NCBI GenBank assembly: GCA_031261905.1
Contig: JAISIS010000037.1
Coordinates: forward strand, 1-23,422
DNA: 23,422 nucleotides
Source of the DNA: Burkholderiaceae bacterium
Lineage (GTDB): Bacteria; Pseudomonadota; Gammaproteobacteria; Burkholderiales; Burkholderiaceae_D
Direction of reading: 5' to 3'
The notes under the pieces were generated by a model that had not been told where the DNA came from, did no database searches, and was given only the letters and a program-made list of their open reading frames with translations. Shown here piece by piece: positions 17,440 to 23,422 of the stretch (the stretch's first letter is position 1; the number at the start of each line of letters is the position of its first letter). Made by a program: the position numbers and the translations under genes.

Positions 17440-18678
17440 TCAGACGTGCGGCTTGTTGTTTGCAACGGTATGGTTGCTCTGGCGAATCCAGTTACGAATC
17501 TTGATGACGTCCGCTATGCGGGCATCCTTGCCGTTTGCGTCAAGAAATACCATGACAATCGGGCGCTCGGCAACAACGGCCTGCATGACCAGGCAATTGC
17601 CTGCGGCGGAAGTGAATCCGGTCTTTTGCAGATCAATGTTCATATTGGGGTTGTGCACCAGACTGTTGGTGTTTGAGTACTGAACAGGCTGGTAGCCGAC
17701 CTTGACCACATAACCGGTATCGGTTGAGAACTGCCTGAGAATCGGATATTGCGCGGCGGCCATGACCAGTTTGGCCAGATCTTCCGCGCTGGCCACATTA
17801 TTGCTGGAAAGGCCGGTGGTGTCCTCGTAATGGGTATTGGTCATGCCGAGGGCTTGCGCCTTGAGGTTCATCGCGGCAACGAAGGCGGCATAGCCTCCGG
17901 GGAAATGACGGCCCAGCGCTGCGGCGGCACGGTTTTCCGAACTCATTAGCGCCAGGTGCAGCAGGTTGCCGCGCGTGGTTCTGGAGCCTACTTTCAGGCG
18001 GGAACCCAGCGCCCTTGCGGCATCCTCGCGGGATATTTCAATGATTTCGCTCATGTCCTGCATGGATTCAACCACGACCAGCCCTGTCATAAGCTTGGTG
18101 ATGGAAGCCATCGGCAGGGGAACGTTGGCGTTCTTCCGGAAAATCACGCCCTGCGTGGATTGATCCAGCACGTAGACCGCGCTTGAACTAAGGGAAAGCG
18201 GGTCGGCTGTTTTGTTCAGGCCCGCCTGACGGGCAACGGAAAATGTGGATCGGCCCATTGAAAGGTCGTTGGGGGAGTCACGATGCAGCGCAAGGTCGGG
18301 AAAGTTGATGGGAGACAGCAGGTTTTCTCCGCGCTGATGATGGACCAGTTCATGCCCCTGATCCTGGGCAAGCAGCTTGCGGGTGGCGGTGATGCGGCGA
18401 TCCAGCATGATCTTGCCGGAAGTGCTGCGCGTGGCGTACACACGGCTGTTCTTTGCGGAGGCCTTGCCGCGCTGTTTTCCGGCACGCGCGGCCTTCTTCC
18501 TGGCGGAGGTCTTGCGGTTTGCCGCCTTCTTGCCTGTTGCAGCCTTTGCCTTCTTCTTTGCGGCAGTTTTCCCGGAGGTGGTGTTGTCAGCGGCCGACTT
18601 TTGCGCGGCATGAAGCGGCAACGCACATAGTGCGAACAGCATGAAAAGCGAGGCAAGTCCTGTCCTCAGTTTACGCAT
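17440..18678 (-). CDS. pbpG: D-alanyl-D-alanine endopeptidase, PbpG (PBP7) type, peptidase S11 family
   Basis: A 412-residue periplasmic penicillin-binding protein expected to cut D-Ala-mDAP cross-links in peptidoglycan. Residues 1-25 are a signal peptide (LFMLFALCALPLHAA). Residues 36-77 form a Lys/Ala/Arg-rich, histone H1-like linker. The S11 catalytic motifs are complete: SITK (S192, K195), SEN (S247-N249) and KTG (352-354). SSSAVYVLDQ marks the start of the catalytic domain near 164. No C-terminal amphipathic anchor like that of PBP5 is seen, which favours PbpG over DacA. On the minus strand, GGGGGAG lies four bases before the ATG (18676-18678). The gene is convergent with purA and divergent from smc. 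Confidence 0.92.
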   Translation of the reverse strand: MRKLRTGLASLFMLFALCALPLHAAQKSAADNTTSGKTAAKKKAKAATGKKAANRKTSARKKAARAGKQRGKASAKNSRVYATRSTSGKIMLDRRITATRKLLAQDQGHELVHHQRGENLLSPINFPDLALHRDSPNDLSMGRSTFSVARQAGLNKTADPLSLSSSAVYVLDQSTQGVIFRKNANVPLPMASITKLMTGLVVVESMQDMSEIIEISREDAARALGSRLKVGSRTTRGNLLHLALMSSENRAAAALGRHFPGGYAAFVAAMNLKAQALGMTNTHYEDTTGLSSNNVASAEDLAKLVMAAAQYPILRQFSTDTGYVVKVGYQPVQYSNTNSLVHNPNMNIDLQKTGFTSAAGNCLVMQAVVAERPIVMVFLDANGKDARIADVIKIRNWIRQSNHTVANNKPHV

Positions 18679-18731
18679 TCTGCTCCCCCGGAAAACAGTA
18701 ATTCCCAGACCGGATTTCCAGCCAACGATCT

Positions 18732-18772
18732 ATTATGCCTGAGTATTGCCGATATTGTAAGAATTTGTAAGA
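18732..18772 (-). promoter_or_regulatory. Candidate activated promoter for pbpG with a period-10 direct repeat
   Basis: On the minus strand, CATAAT (18732-18737) is a five-of-six -10 match, and 17 bases upstream the -35 position reads TTACAA, a poor match. On the plus strand, TTGTAAGA occurs at 18755-18762 and again at 18765-18772, exactly one helical turn apart and starting at the -35. This layout resembles sites for OmpR/CpxR/PhoB-type response regulators. Confidence 0.4.
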
Positions 18773-18832
18773 GTTATTGTTCATAAATATTTGCCGCAAG
18801 ACAACTGACATTTATAACGATCATAGTTAAAT

Positions 18833-18860
18833 TTGTGACATTCCGTCACAATGGTATGAT
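18833..18860 (+). promoter_or_regulatory. Candidate smc promoter overlapped by a 19-bp dyad
   Basis: TTGTGA (18833-18838) and TATGAT (18855-18860, five of six matches) are 16 bases apart, with TGG before the -10 making an extended -10. A perfect inverted repeat TTGTGAC-N5-GTCACAA (18833-18851) covers the -35 and most of the spacer, as an operator would. The smc start is 38 bases beyond the -10. Confidence 0.5.
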
Positions 18861-18898
18861 AAACACTTTGCGGTTCATCCATCTTCATGTGCTGAATT

Positions 18899-21800
18899 GT
18901 GCGGCTGACTTCCATCAAATTATCGGGATTCAAATCATTTGTTGATCCCACCACTATCCAGATACAGGGGCAGCTTGTAGGAGTTGTTGGCCCCAATGGT
19001 TGCGGCAAGTCCAATATTATTGACGCCGCGCGATGGGTGCTGGGCGAGTCACGCGCATCGGAATTGCGCGGCGAATCCATGCGCGATGTGATTTTCAACG
19101 GCACGATGGAACGCAAGCCTTCCGGCAGGGCCTCTGTCGAACTGGTCTTTGATAATGACGAAGATCGCGTCACCGGGCAGTGGGGCCGCTATGAGGAACT
19201 GGCCGTGCGGCGGGTGCTGGCGCGTGACGGCGGCTCGTCCTACCATATCAACAATATGAACGTCCGTCGCCGGGATATTCAGGATATCTTTATGGGCACC
19301 GGCCTGGGGCCGCGCGCCTATGCCATTATCGGGCAGGGCATGATTGCGCGCATTATCGAGGCGCGCCCCGAAGAGTTGCGCGTTTTCCTGGAAGAGGCCG
19401 CCGGTGTTTCCAGATACCGCGAGCGCCGCCGCGAAACCGAAAACCGTCTGCAGGATACGCGCGAGAATCTGACCAGGGTGGCGGATATCCTCCGGGAAAT
19501 CAACCAGAATCTCGGCAGGCTTGAAGAGCAGGCGGCAGTGGCCGAGAAATACCGTAATCTGCAAAGCGAGCAGGATGAGAAGCAAAAGCTGCTGTGGCTG
19601 CTGGAGAAGCGAAACGCCGAAAAGGAGCACGCGCAACTCGCGGCGGAGGCGGAAAAGGCCAGAACCGCGCTGGAAATGATGAATGCCGATGTGGTCAGGC
19701 ACGAGGGCGCGCTGGAATCGCTGCGCCAACAGCATGACGAGGCCAATGATGCGCTGCATACCGCACAGGGAAATCTCTACCGGACCAATGCCGGGATCGG
19801 CAGTCTGGAAGCGGAGATCCGTTATGTGGTGGAATCCCGTAACCGCCTGCAGGCGCAGATTGGCGCGGACGCGCGGCAGCGCGAACAGTGGCAGACGCAG
19901 GAAAGGGCATATCTCGCCGAGCACGAGGCTACCGGCGTCAGGCGGGTTGAGGCGGATGCCGTGTGCGCGCAGACGCGCCGGGCGCTTGAGGAACTGACGG
20001 AAACCCTGCCCGGCATTGAGGCGGTGTGGCGCGAGGCGCAGGCCCATTGCGGCAGGCTGCATGACCAGTCCTTGCAGATACGCCAGCAGATTGCGCTTGC
20101 TTCGGCCAATCACAAGAATATTACCGGTATCCTGGCGGATTTGTCGGCCCGCCGCGAGCGGCTGACCAAAGAAGAAAGCGGCATGGAAAAGCCGGATAAA
20201 GCGGTTTTGCTGTCCTTGCAGGAAGAGCAGACGGAGAAAGAGGCGCTGCTTGCGGGCCGGCATGACAGCCTGACGCTGTTGCAGGATCGTCATCCTGATC
20301 TGGAAGAGCAATGCCGCGCGGCGCGGGAGCAGGTGGAGAAACGCTCTGCGGAACTGACGCAGATCGAGGCGCGCCTTGCCGCGCTGACGCATATCCAGGA
20401 GCGTTCACAGGCGAATGGCGGCGCCGAATCATGGTTGCAGAAGTATGAACTGTCTGATCTTCAGCCGGTCTGGCGCAGGCTGCATGTAGAACCGGGCTGG
20501 GAAACCGCGCTGGAATCGGTGCTGCGCGACAGGATATTCGCGCGCGAGATGTCGCGCCTGGAGTGGGTGGATTCGTTTATGGGCGATCCTCCGTCCGCGC
20601 GGCTCGGCTTCTTTACCACAGCGGCAGGCGGCGGGGATGCGCCACCTGCACAGGCGGAAGGTTCCGATGGCCTGACGCCTTTTGCCGAACGGATCAGGCT
20701 TGATGACGCGCGCCTTGCGCCGGTGCTGTCCGGGTGGGTGCATCTGGTCTTTGCCGCGCAGGACATGAAAACGGCGCTGGCAAAACGGCATACCCTGCCG
20801 CCCGGCGGCTGTTTTGTGCTGAAGGAAGGCCATCTGGTTGACAGGCACAGTGTCCGCTTTTACGCGCAGGAATCGGAGAAGGAAGGGATATTCGCGCGCC
20901 AGCAGGAGATGGATGGCCTTTCCGCGCGGCTTTCGCAGGGCAAGGCCTTGTTGAATGATGAGCGTATGCTGCTGGCGCGGCATGAAGCGGAGGCGGCGCA
21001 ATGCAACCGCGAGATACAGGAAGCGCATATTCAGGCAACGGCGCTGACCAGAGCCTTGCATGATATTCAGTTGCGGATACTCCATCAGTCGGGGCTGCGT
21101 GACCGTTATTTGCAGCGCAGCGGCCAGATTGCGTCTGTGCTTGCGGAGATAACGGCCCAGGAAGCCGCGCAGCAGAGCGCGCTTGCCGCCGAAGAGGCGA
21201 ATATGGAGGTGCGGGATGCCTTGCTGGCCGGGGCGCAGGCGCGGGAAGAGGCCGCGCGTACGGAGTTGCTGGAAAAGGAAGGCGAACTGGCGGCCCTGCG
21301 TCAGCGCATCCGTGACGGAGAGCGCGCGGTGCAGGAAGTGGAATTTGCGCGCAAATCGCTGGAAAGCCGGGCGGATGAGTTGCAAAGGCACATAGAAACC
21401 GCCCGTGAGCAGGCCGCTAAAATGTCGGGTAATGTGCAGCAGGGACAACTGGCCTTGCAGGAACTGGATGATGAAACGGCACAGCGCAATTTGCAGGCCT
21501 TGATCGGGGAGCGCCTTGAACAGGAAAGGGCGCTGACTGTACTGCGGCAAAACCTGGAAGATATTGCCGCAAGGCTCCGGGAGGCGCAGGAGCGCCGCAT
21601 GGAGGCCGAAAGGAGCCTGCAACCGCAAAGGGATCTGATTGTCAGTATGCAGTTGAAGGAGCAGGCGGCCATGATCCATGTTGCGCAATACACGCAAAGG
21701 CTGGAAGAATCCGGAGCGGATATGGCGGCCCTGACGGAAAGGCTGCATCCGGGGCTTCGCGCGGCTTCCCTTCAGGGGGAAGTGACCCGGCTGGCCAATG

Positions 21801-22438
21801 CGATTGCCGCGCTGGGTGGGGTGAATCTCGCGGCGGCGGCCGAACTGGTGGAGACGCGGGAGCGCCGCAACTTTCTTGAGGCGCAGCATACCGATCTGAC
21901 CTCCGCCATCCAGACGCTTGAAGACGCGATAAGGCGTATTGACCGCGAAACGCGCGCCCTGCTGCAGGATACCTTTGATCAGGTGAACGGACATCTTGCG
22001 GAGATTTTCCCTGTGCTGTTTGGCGGCGGGCAGGCCAGCCTTGTCATGACAGGGGACGAAATTCTGGATTCCGGCGTGCAGATTATGGTGCAGCCGCCCG
22101 GCAAGAAGAATGTGACGATTCATTTGCTGTCCGGCGGGGAAAAGGCGCTGGCCGCGATTGCGCTGGTTTTCTCGCTGTTCCAGATGAACCCGGCGCCTTT
22201 CTGTTTGCTGGACGAGGTGGATGCGCCGCTGGATGACGCCAATACGGAACGATTTTGCAACATGGTAAGGCGAATGTCCTCAAAAACGCAGTTCCTGTTT
22301 ATATCTCATAATAAAATTGCGATGGAGATGGCGCAGCAATTGATTGGCGTTACCATGCAGGAACAGGGGGTTTCAAGAATTGTGTCTGTGGATATTGAAA
22401 GCGCAACGGAATTTTCCAGAGAGGTTCAGGCGGCATGA
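18899..22438 (+). CDS. smc: Chromosome segregation ATPase Smc
   Basis: A 1179-residue SMC protein, the ATPase core of the Smc-ScpAB condensin that compacts and separates sister chromosomes. The N-terminal head carries Walker A, GPNGCGKSN (31-39), in the usual context (KLSGFKSFVDPTT). The arms are long coiled coils at about 165-510 and 670-1010. The hinge lies between, roughly 512-667 (from WLQKYELSDLQPVW). The C-terminal head has the ABC signature LSGGEK (1077-1082) and Walker B LLDEVDAPLD, with D1105 and E1106. The length is normal. The GTG at 18899 gives the conserved start MRLTSIKLSGFKSF (GTG read as Met) and has no visible Shine-Dalgarno sequence. Smc rather than MukB agrees with a betaproteobacterium. 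Its stop overlaps the next start (ATGA). Confidence 0.97.
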   Translation: MRLTSIKLSGFKSFVDPTTIQIQGQLVGVVGPNGCGKSNIIDAARWVLGESRASELRGESMRDVIFNGTMERKPSGRASVELVFDNDEDRVTGQWGRYEELAVRRVLARDGGSSYHINNMNVRRRDIQDIFMGTGLGPRAYAIIGQGMIARIIEARPEELRVFLEEAAGVSRYRERRRETENRLQDTRENLTRVADILREINQNLGRLEEQAAVAEKYRNLQSEQDEKQKLLWLLEKRNAEKEHAQLAAEAEKARTALEMMNADVVRHEGALESLRQQHDEANDALHTAQGNLYRTNAGIGSLEAEIRYVVESRNRLQAQIGADARQREQWQTQERAYLAEHEATGVRRVEADAVCAQTRRALEELTETLPGIEAVWREAQAHCGRLHDQSLQIRQQIALASANHKNITGILADLSARRERLTKEESGMEKPDKAVLLSLQEEQTEKEALLAGRHDSLTLLQDRHPDLEEQCRAAREQVEKRSAELTQIEARLAALTHIQERSQANGGAESWLQKYELSDLQPVWRRLHVEPGWETALESVLRDRIFAREMSRLEWVDSFMGDPPSARLGFFTTAAGGGDAPPAQAEGSDGLTPFAERIRLDDARLAPVLSGWVHLVFAAQDMKTALAKRHTLPPGGCFVLKEGHLVDRHSVRFYAQESEKEGIFARQQEMDGLSARLSQGKALLNDERMLLARHEAEAAQCNREIQEAHIQATALTRALHDIQLRILHQSGLRDRYLQRSGQIASVLAEITAQEAAQQSALAAEEANMEVRDALLAGAQAREEAARTELLEKEGELAALRQRIRDGERAVQEVEFARKSLESRADELQRHIETAREQAAKMSGNVQQGQLALQELDDETAQRNLQALIGERLEQERALTVLRQNLEDIAARLREAQERRMEAERSLQPQRDLIVSMQLKEQAAMIHVAQYTQRLEESGADMAALTERLHPGLRAASLQGEVTRLANAIAALGGVNLAAAAELVETRERRNFLEAQHTDLTSAIQTLEDAIRRIDRETRALLQDTFDQVNGHLAEIFPVLFGGGQASLVMTGDEILDSGVQIMVQPPGKKNVTIHLLSGGEKALAAIALVFSLFQMNPAPFCLLDEVDAPLDDANTERFCNMVRRMSSKTQFLFISHNKIAMEMAQQLIGVTMQEQGVSRIVSVDIESATEFSREVQAA

Positions 22439-23422
22439 CCGATTTGCAAGTGAATCTGATTGTTATTGGCGCGGTGATTATCATCGGCGTTATTGCGTAT
22501 AACAAATGGCAGGAATACCGGGCGCACCGGGCGGTGGAACGCGCGTTTGACGAGGGTTCCCCGGAAGATGTGCTGATGCAGGACGCAATGCCGGAAGAAG
22601 AAGGCGCGCGGCGGGAGCCGTTTTATACGCCAAAGGTTGTAACGGGCTTTGAAGCGGAATATCCCGTGACAGATATTTCGGTAAACGGTATTGGCGGCGA
22701 CCGGGATGTGGTTCCGTATCAGGATGAGACGGAGGTGGTGGTGACGGAAGCGCCAGCCGCAAGCGCTGCCGCGGATGAAGATGAAGCGGACGATGTTGCC
22801 GGGATACAGGCGATTGGCGAGGAGCGCCGGGAACCATCTTTCGGGCCGGAAGAACCGCCTCCTGCTCTTCCGGGGGAGCAGGTTTTCCGTAATTCGCCGG
22901 TGGATGATCTGATTGATTACGCCATTTTACTGAATCCGGAAGAGCCGGTTCGCGCGGAGAAGCTGCTGCCGCTGATACAAAGCTTGCGCCATACCGGTAA
23001 CAAGCCGGTTCACTTTGCCGGTCTGGTGCAGGATGCGCAAACCGGGGAATCCTCCTGGCAGCCGGTTTTGCACGGCGGTATTTATCATCAGTTGAAAGCC
23101 GGGGTGCAACTGGCAAACCGGACAGGCGCGTTAAGCGAGATTGAGTATTCCGAACTGGTATCGCGCCTGCGGCAGATGGCGGACGGCATTGGCGCGGAGC
23201 CGGATGTGCCCGATATGGCCGAGATGCTGAAAATCGCGCGGAGCCTGTACCGTTTCGTGGCGGATCATGATGCCCGGCTGGGCATTAATGTCCGCACGAA
23301 TGGAGCGCCCTGGGCGGTCAAGACACTGATGGCGGTGCTGGACCGCCAGAAGTTCAGTCTGCGTCCGGATGGCGTGTTTGTCATGCATGATGCGGATGGC
23401 GGCGTCCTGTTTTCGCTGATGC
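22435..23422 (+). CDS. zipA: ZipA-like cell division protein, 3' end beyond the window
   Basis: The reading frame stays open to the window edge, giving 329 residues without a stop. An N-terminal transmembrane helix (about 6-22, VNLIVIGAVIIIGVIAY) is followed by a short basic patch and a long acidic, proline-containing linker (about 35-150). From about residue 155 comes a globular domain (DDLIDYAILLNPEEP, HFAGLVQDAQTGESSW, YHQLKAGVQLANRTGALSEI, DGVFVMHDADGGVLFSLM) that resembles the ZipA FtsZ-binding domain in its divergent betaproteobacterial form. ZipA tethers FtsZ polymers to the inner membrane at the division site. The ATG overlaps the smc stop by four bases, so the two are coupled. ligA usually follows and may lie just outside. 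Domain assignment is by pattern and position, with lower certainty than the core genes. Confidence 0.8.
   Translation, partial: MTDLQVNLIVIGAVIIIGVIAYNKWQEYRAHRAVERAFDEGSPEDVLMQDAMPEEEGARREPFYTPKVVTGFEAEYPVTDISVNGIGGDRDVVPYQDETEVVVTEAPAASAAADEDEADDVAGIQAIGEERREPSFGPEEPPPALPGEQVFRNSPVDDLIDYAILLNPEEPVRAEKLLPLIQSLRHTGNKPVHFAGLVQDAQTGESSWQPVLHGGIYHQLKAGVQLANRTGALSEIEYSELVSRLRQMADGIGAEPDVPDMAEMLKIARSLYRFVADHDARLGINVRTNGAPWAVKTLMAVLDRQKFSLRPDGVFVMHDADGGVLFSLM

Noticed and set aside
18834..18850. CRP binding site before smc
   Set aside because: TGTGA and TCACA are present but separated by seven bases instead of the six required for a standard CRP site, so it is reported only as an uncharacterised dyad.
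18679..18898. A small RNA gene or short ORF in the divergent region
   Set aside because: Apart from the two promoter regions described, no terminator hairpin, tRNA-like fold or ORF with a ribosome-binding site was visible.
19049..20392. A 447-codon minus-strand open frame
   Set aside because: It is antisense to the Smc head and first coiled coil. The composition is that of a codon shadow.
20429..22123. A 564-codon open frame on the minus strand
   Set aside because: It is fully antisense to smc, whose domains are intact, and its protein is Arg/Gln/His-rich low-complexity sequence of the kind made by reverse reading of G+C-biased codons. It has no recognisable domain.

Overview
The window reads as ordinary chromosomal DNA of a Gram-negative betaproteobacterium, probably in the Burkholderiales. 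The main evidence is gene order. The run rlmN-rodZ-ispG-hisS-yfgM-bamB-der-hfq-hflX-hflK-hflC-hisZ-purA is the betaproteobacterial arrangement, and smc followed directly by a zipA-like gene fits the same group. The YfgM and Hfq sequences look most like Oxalobacteraceae to me, but that is recall and not a search. No tRNA, rRNA, insertion sequence, phage gene or CRISPR array was seen.

Layout. Positions 77-693 hold a VapBC-type toxin-antitoxin pair, closed by a hairpin terminator. A DegP/DegQ-family periplasmic protease (830-2254) and nucleoside diphosphate kinase (2329-2751) follow, and ndk ends in a second hairpin. From 2794 to 17361 there is a long co-directional block: 23S rRNA/tRNA methyltransferase RlmN, cell-shape protein RodZ, isoprenoid enzyme IspG, histidyl-tRNA synthetase, YfgM and lipoprotein BamB (outer-membrane biogenesis), ribosome-assembly GTPase Der, RNA chaperone Hfq, GTPase HflX, the HflK/HflC membrane complex, HisZ (histidine biosynthesis) and PurA (AMP synthesis). 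Most junctions are overlaps or gaps under 25 bases. Gaps over 60 bases before rodZ, hisS and hfq each hold promoter-like sequence. An 11-bp hairpin separates purA from a convergent penicillin-binding endopeptidase gene (pbpG, minus strand).

The 220-base divergent region between pbpG and smc is the richest regulatory stretch. It holds a period-10 direct repeat placed like an activator site for pbpG, and a 7-N5-7 dyad lying on an extended -10 promoter for smc. Smc (18899-22438) overlaps the start of a zipA-like gene that runs off the window end. Themes are envelope quality control (DegQ, YfgM, BamB, HflKC), cell shape and division (RodZ, PbpG, ZipA), chromosome segregation (Smc) and translation (RlmN, HisS, Der, HflX, Hfq).

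I found no convincing undescribed system. The most testable points are a sigma-32-like promoter before hfq, the two operator-like elements in the pbpG/smc region, a dyad in the degQ promoter, a Cys/His-rich tail on HisS, a hairpin covering the rlmN start, and the missing pilF/pilW gene between rlmN and rodZ.
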